DNA from: Planctomycetia bacterium
Lineage (GTDB): Bacteria > Planctomycetota > Planctomycetia > Gemmatales > Gemmataceae
Length of the DNA: 64,000 nucleotides
Direction of reading: 5' to 3'
Assembly (NCBI GenBank): GCA_005799265.1
Contig: SYHD01000065.1
Coordinates: 1-64,000, forward strand
The notes under the pieces were generated by a model that was given only the letters and a program-made list of their open reading frames with translations, did not search any database and had not been told where the DNA came from. The position numbers were made by a program, and so were the translations under genes. Shown here one piece after another: positions 26,274 through 33,710 of the stretch; within the stretch, counting starts at the first letter, position 1; every line of letters starts with the position of its first letter.

Positions 26274-26579
26274 ATGCCAATCACCTACAATTGTGCGAAC
26301 TGCGGCGAAACAATCCCCGCAAAGTGGCTGATCGAGGCCGGCTCGGACTACCGTTGCCCCCATTGCGCCACGGAGCTCGACCGTCGGCAATTCGAGCAAG
26401 CCAAGTGGCAAGAACAAACCAAGGGCGCCGTGCTTTTTTTCGTTATCATCTTCCTTGTGGCAACCGTTTTTATCTGGGCATTCACGCAGAACACTGTCCT
26501 TGCCCTCGTGCTCGGGCCCATAATCGGCGCGGCCGGCGCGGCCGGGCTCACTTATTTGCTGCGGGGAAGAGAACTATGA
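26274..26579 (+). CDS. Zinc-ribbon membrane protein
   Basis: About 101 residues from the ATG at 26274. An N-terminal zinc ribbon (CANCGETIP ... YRCPHCATEL) is followed by two hydrophobic helices (AVLFFVIIFLVATVFIWAF and VLALVLGPIIGAAGAAGLTYLL). The architecture, ribbon facing the cytoplasm plus two helices, recurs in the three larger genes at 57427-59940. No specific function can be assigned. Confidence 0.65.
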   Translation: MPITYNCANCGETIPAKWLIEAGSDYRCPHCATELDRRQFEQAKWQEQTKGAVLFFVIIFLVATVFIWAFTQNTVLALVLGPIIGAAGAAGLTYLLRGREL

Positions 26580-26681
26580 AGTCAGACGGCCGATTTTGCG
26601 CTGGCGAGGTGGTTTAAGACGCGTGCGCGCTTGATCTACATCGCGAGAGCTTCCTGATGCGTTTTCTCGAAAGGAGAACCG

Positions 26682-27479
26682 ATGGCCACGGCCGCGACGC
26701 AAATCGACGCCGTCCCCTGGTCGCACGCTTTTGGCCGTGGGTTCGCGGCGCCGTGGCATGGCTTCGTCTACCTGTGCAAACAGCCGACGCTATGGCTCTA
26801 CGGCATCGTGCCGGTGCTGCTGAATCTCGTCATCACCGCTTTCGTCCTGGCGATTCTCATTGCCGCCGCCGTTGCGTTCCAGGTGTACCTGCATCCCATC
26901 TTTCCGGAGGGGTGGTGGGGCGTCCTCCTCGAATGCGTCACCGCGCTGGGCCTGCTGGTCGCGGCAGGCACGCTGGCCTTTGTCGTGTGGATGCTGCTGC
27001 TCGGCATCCTCGTCGGGCATTCGCTGGGCCTCCTGGCGAAGCGCGTCGAGCTGCAACTCGGCACGCCCGCGGACCAGATGCGCGACATCCCCTGGAAGTA
27101 TCAGATTGTCGATAGCTTTCGCGACGTGGGCATGCTCCTCGCAATCAATGGCGGCTCCTTGCTTCTGCACCTCATTCCGCTGCTCGGTTCGGTGCTCGGC
27201 GTCGGCGTAAGCCTCTACTTCGATTCATTGCTCTTCGGAGCCGAGGCCTTTGACTACCCGCTGATGCTGCGCGGCAAACGCCGCGACGAGAAATGGAAGT
27301 TCCTGAAGGCGCATCAACCGTACACGCTGGGCCTGGGTTTCGTCACGCTTCTGGTCGGCCTGGTGCCGCTGATCGGGCCGATCTTCATGACCACGGCCGT
27401 GGTCGGGGCCATCTTGCTCTACCATGAACTGGAGCCGACGGCGCGTCAGGGCGGCGTTCCGTCTGATCCCGAAGCGTAA
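26682..27479 (+). CDS. EI24/CysZ-like integral membrane protein
   Basis: A 265-residue polytopic protein with AAGGAGA before the ATG. It matches the EI24 family (to which the sulfate transporter CysZ belongs): GFAAPWHGFVYLCKQPTLWLYGIVPVLLNLVI at the start, then hydrophobic helices, a motif region around FDSLLFGAEAFDYPLMLRGK, and a final helix pair LGLGFVTLLVGLVPLIGPIFMTTAVVGAILLYHEL. The C-terminal part with Pro-Leu-Ile-Gly-Pro is typical. No sulfur assimilation genes adjoin it, so transport of sulfate is not supported by context. Confidence 0.72.
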   Translation: MATAATQIDAVPWSHAFGRGFAAPWHGFVYLCKQPTLWLYGIVPVLLNLVITAFVLAILIAAAVAFQVYLHPIFPEGWWGVLLECVTALGLLVAAGTLAFVVWMLLLGILVGHSLGLLAKRVELQLGTPADQMRDIPWKYQIVDSFRDVGMLLAINGGSLLLHLIPLLGSVLGVGVSLYFDSLLFGAEAFDYPLMLRGKRRDEKWKFLKAHQPYTLGLGFVTLLVGLVPLIGPIFMTTAVVGAILLYHELEPTARQGGVPSDPEA

Positions 27480-27485
27480 GCGAGG

Positions 27486-28904
27486 CTACTTCGCGACCTC
27501 TTTCAACAATTCCAACCACGTGCTCATTACCGCGCGCGACGCATTGACCTCCAGATAGCTCGACTGCGCTCGCCATGTTTCGTAGCCGCCCAGGGCGTGA
27601 TGCTCCGGCGTCGGCAGGTAGCCGTTGTAGCCATTGGCGAGCTCGATCGTGAAGGTGTGCTTGAGCGGGCTCTTTTGCTTGATCTCCAGGCCGATCTCGA
27701 CAAACGTCTCGCAAGGATTGGCGACGATGCCCAAATCGCCGATGCGGAGCGCTTGTAGGATCACATTGACCTTGGCGGGATACTTGGCCATCAGCACCGT
27801 CTCGCGCGCGTAGATCTGCGGCTGCGTTTTCAAGCCGCCTTTGGCCTCGGCGATGATGGTCTTGGCACGCTTCACTTCCAGGGCATCCGGCAAGCGCACA
27901 CCGAGTTCGATCTCCTTTTGCGCCATCTTGAGCGGCAGCCAATCGTGATGCTTGATCTTCTTGTACGCCTCGAAGGCATTGGCCGCGACGCTCTCGGCGA
28001 CAAGCCGGGCCTGTTCGCCTTCCAGTTTCTTGCCGGGGCCGGCCTTGCCGTAGTTGACGTTGTTGATGTTGCCGCTCGTGCCGTTGGACATGATGCCGAC
28101 GAAGGCGGGTTCGACCTTGTCGGCGTCGAGAAGCGTGGCCATGCGATTGGCGAAAAGGGCGAAGTAATCCGCGGAGAGAGCGGGGACACCGCCGACGTAA
28201 TGGAGCGCATAATTCGCGAGTAGAGCGAGCGGCTGCCCCTTGGCCGTCTGCACGGAGAGCAGGGAGATGTCCGGATCGATCGGCCCCGCGGGTTCAACGA
28301 GGTCGGGGTGGATATAGCCGGGGTTCATGCGGACCTTGTCGGTGCCCTTGCCGAACGGATCCTGCAGGAGCATGGAGCCAGGCTTGACGTGCCAGCGGCG
28401 ATTGAACACTTGCGTGGCGTCCTTGCCGACGCCCCAGCCGATCTTGGCGGGGACGAGCTGACTATGCGCCTTGATGATGCCGTCGGCAATCTTCCACGCT
28501 AAGAACGCTTGATAGTGTATGTCCGGATCGCTTTGAAAGACGCCGGCGACGGTCGGCGCTGTGTGCGTGTGCGTCGCCGAGATCAAGATGTTGGCAAGCG
28601 GAATGTCGGTCTTGCCGGCTACCAGGCGTTTGGCGACATCGGTGACCTCGCGCGGGATCATGCAGCTGTCACAGACCGCGAAGGCGATCTTGGTTTTGCC
28701 ATCATCAAGAACGAGACACCTCGCATGCAGGCGATCGTGTACCATCGTCGTTTTACGATCCTGCATGCCGCCGTTCACGGAGATCGGGAACTTCACGGGC
28801 GTGATGTCCTGAGCGTAGGCGCCCGCGCGGAATCGCTTGGCGTCCTGCCCGAACGCGGGAACGGCGAAGGCCAACACCACGAGAAAGCCTGAGCATCGCA
28901 ACAT
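27486..28904 (-). CDS. Secreted neutral/alkaline ceramidase-like hydrolase
   Basis: About 472 residues from the ATG at 28904 (GAGGA 8 bases upstream), which gives a signal peptide MLRCSGFLVVLAFAVPAFGQ. The mature protein has the N-terminal domain of neutral/alkaline non-lysosomal ceramidases: FRAGAYAQDITP, then DRLHARCLVLDDGKTKIAFAVCDSCMIP, and ISATHTHTAP, the zinc-binding His-x-His region. Planctomycetes have many such paralogues with unknown substrate. The C-terminal immunoglobulin-like domain of true ceramidases is not evident. It is convergent with the EI24 gene (6 bases between stops) and divergent from the small zinc-ribbon gene. Confidence 0.8.
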   Translation of the reverse strand: MLRCSGFLVVLAFAVPAFGQDAKRFRAGAYAQDITPVKFPISVNGGMQDRKTTMVHDRLHARCLVLDDGKTKIAFAVCDSCMIPREVTDVAKRLVAGKTDIPLANILISATHTHTAPTVAGVFQSDPDIHYQAFLAWKIADGIIKAHSQLVPAKIGWGVGKDATQVFNRRWHVKPGSMLLQDPFGKGTDKVRMNPGYIHPDLVEPAGPIDPDISLLSVQTAKGQPLALLANYALHYVGGVPALSADYFALFANRMATLLDADKVEPAFVGIMSNGTSGNINNVNYGKAGPGKKLEGEQARLVAESVAANAFEAYKKIKHHDWLPLKMAQKEIELGVRLPDALEVKRAKTIIAEAKGGLKTQPQIYARETVLMAKYPAKVNVILQALRIGDLGIVANPCETFVEIGLEIKQKSPLKHTFTIELANGYNGYLPTPEHHALGGYETWRAQSSYLEVNASRAVMSTWLELLKEVAK

Positions 28905-28972
28905 GATGGTTGTCCTCAGCGGTGACAACAACTTGGAAAAAAGTCCTTGACAGTGCGGCAATTAAATTGTAC

Positions 28973-28992
28973 ATATGTTCATATAAACATAT
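28973..28992. promoter_or_regulatory. AT-rich palindromic operator-like site between divergent genes
   Basis: ATATGTTCATATAAACATAT: half sites ATATGTT and AACATAT around a short spacer, in a strikingly AT-rich stretch between the ceramidase-like gene (minus) and a small zinc-ribbon gene (plus). It could be a regulator-binding site for one or both. TTGACA at 28947-28952 may be a -35 element for the rightward gene. Confidence 0.4.
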
Positions 28993-29023
28993 TTACACAT
29001 TTCATTGTGCCAGGATCCAGATC

Positions 29024-29197
29024 ATGGAGACCGCCGAAATTCGCACCGTTTCCAATGAGCCGCGACTGAAGGGCCCATTCGCTCCATGCCCGGTTTGCGG
29101 AGGGATCTTGATTGAACTCGGTTCCAGCTACCGATGTTCGCGGTGCTGCTTCGCGATGTGCGAATCGTGCGAAGGCGATCGGGAGCCTGACGACTAA
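29024..29197 (+). CDS. Very small zinc-ribbon protein (57 residues)
   Basis: From the ATG at 29024, preceded by AGGA. It contains three Cys pairs: CPVCGG, CSRCC and CESC, enough for one or two zinc sites, and an acidic tail. The longer track ORF starts within the AT-rich promoter region. Such mini ribbons are frequent in planctomycetes; no function is known to me. It ends 9 bases before the tRNA gene on the opposite strand. Confidence 0.6.
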   Translation: METAEIRTVSNEPRLKGPFAPCPVCGGILIELGSSYRCSRCCFAMCESCEGDREPDD

Positions 29198-29205
29198 CGG
29201 ACGAG

Positions 29206-29278
29206 TGCGCTCGTTGGGAATCGAACCCAAGACCCCAGCATTAAAAGTGCCGTGCTCTACCAGCTGAGCTACGAGCGC
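29206..29278 (-). tRNA. tRNA-Lys (anticodon UUU)
   Basis: 73 bases reading GCGCTCGTAGCTCAGCTGG at the 5' end and GGGTTCGATTCCC in the T arm. The acceptor stem GCGCTCG pairs with CGAGCGC, the anticodon stem CGGCA pairs with TGCTG, and the loop CTTTTAA places TTT at positions 34-36, so Lys. The discriminator base is A, as expected for tRNA-Lys; CCA is not encoded. Confidence 0.95.
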
Positions 29279-29509
29279 AGTCAAGCGCGTGCGTTTTGGC
29301 GCGCATGCGTTTGACATTCTTGTTCTACCCGTGTGCCATCACCAGGCAAGGCTGTTTGCCGTTCCGCAATAAATCTGGAAGATTCACCCGAAAAAAACTG
29401 GCCTTTCAAACGAAACTTGCGTTAGAATTATCCAGTTGAATAGTTTAACTAGAGGTCAGTGAGGCGTCCATTCCGTCACGTTCCTGGCTGCTTGAGAGGA
29501 CCGTAATCC

Positions 29510-30895
29510 ATGTTCGACTCACCGAAACTCTCGCGTCGTGAAGCTCTGCAACTCTCCACCGCCGGCGTCGTGGGCTTTTCGATGTCCGGCTGGCTGGAAG
29601 CTCTGGCCGCCCAAACGGCCAACAACACCCAACGGCGGCGTTCCTGTATCTTGCTCTGGATGAACGGCGGTCCCAGCCAGATGGACACCTTCGACCTGAA
29701 GCCCGGCCACGCCAACGGCGGGCCGTATCAGTCGATCCAGACGAGCGTTCCTGGCATTCGCATCAGCGAGCACTTGCCGCGCGTTGCCCGCAACATGGAC
29801 AAGATGGCGTTGATCCGCGCCATGAGTACGCGCGAAGGCGATCACGGCCGCGGCACGTTTTACCTCCGCTCCGGCTATCTTCCGCAAGGCCCGATCCAAT
29901 ATCCAACCCTCGGCTCGCTGGTCTCCAAGGAGATCGGCGCCCCCGATCTGCCGCTGCCGAACTTCGTCAGCGTCGCCCCCTATCGGCTCTTCAGCCCGGC
30001 GGCGTATTCTTCGGGATTCCTTGGTCCGCAATACGCCCCTCTGATGGTCGGCGAGATCAATAATTTCAACTTCAACCAGCAGCAGCAAGATCCGTATGAC
30101 CAGAGCCTGCAGGTTGCCGACATGCGACATCCGCAACTTCAGCAGCGAAACGATCCGCAAGAGCAGGCCGCAGTGAATGAACGGCAGTTCAATGCCCGCG
30201 TCGATTTGCTCCAAGACATGGAAAGCGATTTTGTCGCCCGTCATCAGACCGTCGCGGCACGCAGCCATCAGACCGCGTATGATCGTGCAATTCGCCTGAT
30301 GCGCACCTCCGCACGCACCGCATTCAACCTCGCCGAGGAACCGGAACGACTGCGCGACGCCTATGGCCGCAACCTCTTCGGGCAGGGCTGTCTGCTGGCA
30401 CGCCGCCTCGTCGAACGCGGCGTCGCTTTCGTCGAAGTGACGCTCGGAGCCATGGCGGGCAACCCCATCGGCTGGGACACGCACGGTCAAAATTTCCAGA
30501 ACGTCCAGCGGCTCAGCGAAATCCTCGATCCCGCCTGGGGCACGTTGATGGACGACCTGCGCCAACGCGGCTTGTTTGAAACAACGACAATCGTCTGGAT
30601 GGGCGAGTTCGGCCGCACGCCGCGTATCAATCAGGGCCAGGGCCGCGACCACTATCCAAACGCCTGGACGACCGTTCTCGCCGGCGGCGGCGTGCGCGGC
30701 GGCAGCGTCTTCGGCCGCACCAGCGCCGACGGCACCACCGTTGAAGATCCACGTGCCGTGTCCGTGCCCGATTTCATCGCGACCGTCTGCGGCGCGCTGG
30801 GCGTCGATCACGCCAATCAGAATATGTCCAATGTCGGCCGGCCGATCCCGCTAACCGAGCGAACCGCGCGGCCGATCACAGAGGTTCTGGCGTAG
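29510..30895 (+). CDS. DUF1501 protein with twin-arginine-like leader
   Basis: A 461-residue DUF1501 protein, a planctomycete hallmark related to the alkaline phosphatase/sulfatase fold. The leader has SRREALQLSTAGVVGFSM, close to a Tat signal. Family segments seen: ILLWMNGGPSQMDTFDLKPG, GIRISEHLPRVARNMDKMALIRAMST, EGDHGRGTFYL, WDTHGQNF and VWMGEFGRTPRIN, then GRDHYPNAW. DUF1501 genes usually follow a DUF1549/DUF1553 cytochrome-like gene; none is present here, so this is a solitary copy. The function of the family is unproven. Confidence 0.9.
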   Translation: MFDSPKLSRREALQLSTAGVVGFSMSGWLEALAAQTANNTQRRRSCILLWMNGGPSQMDTFDLKPGHANGGPYQSIQTSVPGIRISEHLPRVARNMDKMALIRAMSTREGDHGRGTFYLRSGYLPQGPIQYPTLGSLVSKEIGAPDLPLPNFVSVAPYRLFSPAAYSSGFLGPQYAPLMVGEINNFNFNQQQQDPYDQSLQVADMRHPQLQQRNDPQEQAAVNERQFNARVDLLQDMESDFVARHQTVAARSHQTAYDRAIRLMRTSARTAFNLAEEPERLRDAYGRNLFGQGCLLARRLVERGVAFVEVTLGAMAGNPIGWDTHGQNFQNVQRLSEILDPAWGTLMDDLRQRGLFETTTIVWMGEFGRTPRINQGQGRDHYPNAWTTVLAGGGVRGGSVFGRTSADGTTVEDPRAVSVPDFIATVCGALGVDHANQNMSNVGRPIPLTERTARPITEVLA

Positions 30896-30916
30896 CAAAA
30901 AATTGCCGCCGGCCTT

Positions 30917-30984
30917 CAGCGGGCAGCCGGCAGCCGATACAAAGAACCCTAGGGTCTTTGCTGTCGGCTGCCGGCTGTCCGCTG
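30917..30984. repeat. Long near-perfect hairpin upstream of scpA
   Basis: Arms of about 34 bases (CAGCGGGCAGCCGGCAGCCG... and ...CGGCTGCCGGCTGTCCGCTG) with almost no loop, the centre being ACCCTAGGGT. It fills the gap between DUF1501 and scpA. It belongs to a different family from the TTAGC elements. No T run, so not a standard terminator. Confidence 0.85.
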
Positions 30985-31005
30985 CGTGCTTTTCAGGATG
31001 ATGGC

Positions 31006-31794
31006 ATGGAATACAACGTCGAACTCCCGACCTTCCGCGGCCCCCTCGATCTGCTTTTGTTTCTGGTCAAGCAGAACGAAGTCGATCTCTACGATATTCC
31101 CATTGCCGTCATCTCCGAACAATTCCTCGGCTATCTCAATCTGCTCCACACGATCGACGTTGAGGCGGCCGGCGAGTTTCTCGTCATGGCAGCCACGTTG
31201 ATGGAGATCAAGAGCAAGATGCTGCTGCCGAGCGCGGAAGGGGAGGCCAAGGAGGAAGACGACCCGCGTCTGGAACTCGTGAAGCAGTTGCTCGAATACA
31301 AGAAATTCAAGGAAGCCGCCGCACTTTTGGACGAGCACGCTCAGCGGCAGATGACGCGTTTGCCGCGCCTGCCGCAGGAATTGCCGACGCAGCCGGACCT
31401 GACGCAGCAGCCCTTGCACAAGGTGGAGCTCTGGGACCTGGTCAGCGCGTTCGGGCGTCTCATGCGTGAGACGGTCTCGCTGTTGCCGAGCCATATCGCG
31501 ATCGACGAAACGCCGATCCAGGTACACATGGACCGCATCGTCGGATTATTGAAACAGCACGAGCGGATGACCTTGAGCGACCTGTTCACGCCGCCGCGTA
31601 CGCGCGGCCGATTGCTCGGACTATTTCTGGCAACGCTGGAATTGATCAAAGGCTGCCTTATCAGCGTGGAACAGCCTGACACTTTCGGCGAATTGTGGTT
31701 GCGTCTCGCGCCGATGACTTCGGAGGCGGCAACATGCGAAGAAGCGATCATGCCGGAGGTCGTGGCGACGTTGCCGCTCGGCGGAGACCGTTAG
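31006..31794 (+). CDS. scpA: Segregation and condensation protein ScpA
   Basis: About 262 residues from the ATG at 31006 (CAGGA upstream); the track ORF begins within the hairpin. The N-terminus is a textbook kleisin ScpA: FRGPLDLLLFLVKQNEVDLYDIPIA, then EFLVMAATLMEIKSKMLLP. The C-terminal winged helix includes FLATLELIKGCLISVEQ. ScpA bridges SMC heads in chromosome condensation together with ScpB, which is not adjacent here. Its stop TAG is within the left arm of a family-1 palindrome. Confidence 0.93.
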   Translation: MEYNVELPTFRGPLDLLLFLVKQNEVDLYDIPIAVISEQFLGYLNLLHTIDVEAAGEFLVMAATLMEIKSKMLLPSAEGEAKEEDDPRLELVKQLLEYKKFKEAAALLDEHAQRQMTRLPRLPQELPTQPDLTQQPLHKVELWDLVSAFGRLMRETVSLLPSHIAIDETPIQVHMDRIVGLLKQHERMTLSDLFTPPRTRGRLLGLFLATLELIKGCLISVEQPDTFGELWLRLAPMTSEAATCEEAIMPEVVATLPLGGDR

Positions 31795-31848
31795 CCGGAC
31801 GCGCAAGCGACGAATTTTTCCATGTCCGTCGCTTGCGCGTCCGGCTAA
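31791..31848. repeat. REP-like palindrome, family 1
   Basis: TTAGCCGGACGCGCAAGCGACG and CGTCGCTTGCGCGTCCGGCTAA, perfect arms in the outer 20 bases except the inner edge, loop about 14 bases. Near-identical to the copy at 60083-60137. It supplies the stop codon of scpA. Confidence 0.92.
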
Positions 31849-31971
31849 CAGGCGGCGTCAATGTTGCCAGGGTGAAACGCATGCTCTAAGATGCAAGGGA
31901 TCTCGCTTGCGTTGGCATCGTGGGTTCGCCATAATGCGGGTAAGGGGAGTTCGTAACCGAAGGACCTGATC

Positions 31972-32487
31972 ATGGCAGCCGGGGACCCAGGCAAGGAAGA
32001 CATATTTCTGCCCGGCGGACAGATTTGTCTGGAGCACGTTTCGGAGCCCGCACTCAAGGTGCTGCAAGAGGCGATGAAGCTGGCGCGCGAGACGCGCTGG
32101 GATTGCGTGCGCAGTCCGCATGTCTTCATGGGCCTGCTCGCCGTTCCCGATGCGGGCGTGCGCACCTGGGGCGAGCGGCTTGGCGCCGATCTCAATCGTT
32201 TGCTCGGCCAGTTTCAGGAGTTGTTCCACCAAGAGGAGGGCGAGGGGCACGCGCTACTCGTCCTCAACCGTGAGTTTCTCTCCGACAATGTGATCCGCCT
32301 ATTGCGCGACTCCCATGCCCGCGCCAAGGACCATCACCGCCGCGCCATCACGCCAATGGACCTCCTCATCAATCTGCTGACGGCTTCAAACAGCATTGTC
32401 GCCGAGTGCTTCGAGCGAATCGGCGTCACAGCGGCAAAACTGACGGAGCTGGCAGTGCTGGCGGAACAGCAAGGCGAGCCAAAGTAG
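31972..32487 (+). CDS. Stand-alone Clp N-domain protein
   Basis: A 171-residue protein with AAGGA before the ATG. It carries the two-repeat Clp N domain: EPALKVLQEAMKLARETRWDCVRSPHVFMGLLAVPDAG and RLLRDSHARAKDHHRRAITPMDLLINLLTASNSIVAECFERIGV. There is no AAA+ ATPase domain, so it cannot unfold proteins itself; it may act as an adaptor or a substrate sensor. ClpS or ClpA partners are not in the window. No special context is given by the neighbours. Confidence 0.8.
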   Translation: MAAGDPGKEDIFLPGGQICLEHVSEPALKVLQEAMKLARETRWDCVRSPHVFMGLLAVPDAGVRTWGERLGADLNRLLGQFQELFHQEEGEGHALLVLNREFLSDNVIRLLRDSHARAKDHHRRAITPMDLLINLLTASNSIVAECFERIGVTAAKLTELAVLAEQQGEPK

Positions 32488-32713
32488 ACGACGCCGATAC
32501 GAGTAATTCGTGGCACACACACGATAGAATTCGTACGCCACGGCACTATTATCGATTGCATAACTACAGTCCCGTCCGCACAATCGCTGTAATCGGCAAA
32601 TCCTGACGTTCGCATGCGCCAATCGTGCAAGAAACGCTGCCAAAGTCTGGCACAACACATCCTCCACAAACTACAATTGAAGTGGATTTAATGAATATGG
32701 GTGGAGGTGTATC

Positions 32714-33631
32714 ATGACGCGAGCAATGACTATCTCGATTTTTGCGGGCGTATTGAGCTTGACGGTTGGCTGTCGGAACACGAGCGAGCGACCGGCACTA
32801 TTCGGCCGGCACCACGATTCGGCGAAGAAATCGTACGTCGCGCCGGGCGCGCCGACGCCGCTGGCCAACGCGTCTTGCCCGCCGTCCGGTTCGCCGAGCG
32901 GGGCGTTTCCCGTCGTGCCGACCAATCCGCCGAACGGGGCGTTTCCAATTGTGCCGCCCGCCCAGCAACCGCCGACGTTCGCGCCAAAGCCCCCCGCGGA
33001 TCCGACCAACTCGCGACTCGACCCCTTCCTGCGTCCGACCGAAGCGCGCGAGCCCGCGCGAGACCCGCGCATTCAGCTCTACGCTCCCGAAACGGTCGAT
33101 AAGGAAAAAATCCGACCGACCGATGAGCCGCCGGCCGTGAAGAAGCAAGACTCGCAGACTGTGAAAAAGCAAGACTCGCCGATCGCCCAGTTCGCAACCG
33201 CGAAGGAGAATGCCTACGCCGGCTTGCCCCCACAGCTCGCGGGGTTGGATTGGCTCCAGACCAAAGGGGTGAAGACGATCGTGCATGTCCGCCTATTCGG
33301 CGAGGACGACGCGCTTGATCGCAAGGAAGCGGAAGCACGCGACATGCGTTACGTGGCATTCGAGATCTCGCCGGTTGTGCTTACAAAAGAGAAGGCGGAG
33401 GAGTTCATCAAGCTCATCCGCGACGGCGCCAAGCAAGGGATCTTCGTCTACGACAAGGACGGCTCGCTCGCCGGCGCGATGTGGTATCTGCATCTTCGTT
33501 CAGGCGAGTCCTACGACGACGAAACCTCGCAACTACGTGCCCGTCCACTCGGTCTCGACGTCTCCCGTGAAGGCCAGCATCGCGACATGTGGCTTGCCGT
33601 CCAGAAGCTGCAGAGCGAGAATAACCCCTGA
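32714..33631 (+). CDS. Lipoprotein with proline-rich linker and degenerate dual-specificity phosphatase-like domain
   Basis: A 305-residue protein; GGAGG precedes the ATG. Lipobox LTVGC with Cys20. A proline-rich disordered linker (residues 40-150) contains tandem repeats (GAFPVVPTNPP / GAFPIVPPAQ; KKQDSQTV / KKQDSPI). Residues ~165-300 resemble the DSP-type phosphatase fold (GLDWLQTKGVKTIVHVRL, then AEEFIKLI). At the phosphate loop position it reads FVYDKDGSLAG instead of xHCxxGxxR: Cys is replaced by Asp and Arg by Ala. It is therefore probably catalytically dead, perhaps a binding or structural protein. The fold call is from motif pattern only. Confidence 0.65.
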   Translation: MTRAMTISIFAGVLSLTVGCRNTSERPALFGRHHDSAKKSYVAPGAPTPLANASCPPSGSPSGAFPVVPTNPPNGAFPIVPPAQQPPTFAPKPPADPTNSRLDPFLRPTEAREPARDPRIQLYAPETVDKEKIRPTDEPPAVKKQDSQTVKKQDSPIAQFATAKENAYAGLPPQLAGLDWLQTKGVKTIVHVRLFGEDDALDRKEAEARDMRYVAFEISPVVLTKEKAEEFIKLIRDGAKQGIFVYDKDGSLAGAMWYLHLRSGESYDDETSQLRARPLGLDVSREGQHRDMWLAVQKLQSENNP

Positions 33632-33633
33632 TC

Positions 33634-33690
33634 GCCGGATGCGGTTTAGCGATTGCCTGGCACATTGCAAACGCTAGCCCGCAAGCGGCA
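33634..33690. repeat. REP-like palindrome, family 2 (degenerate)
   Basis: GCCGGATGCGGTTTAGCGATT and AACGCTAGCCCGCAAGCGGC, imperfect arms around a ~14-base loop, directly after the lipoprotein stop and before the transsulfuration gene. Confidence 0.75.
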
Positions 33691-33710
33691 AATAAATCGG
33701 GGATTGTTTC

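Noticed and set aside
32488-32713. Possible gene between the Clp-N and lipoprotein genes
   Set aside because: The 226 bases show only short shadow-like frames with no start site support; I see nothing in it.
33691-33710. SAM or cobalamin riboswitch before the transsulfuration gene
   Set aside because: The upstream spacer is too short and filled by a REP palindrome; no riboswitch core is seen.
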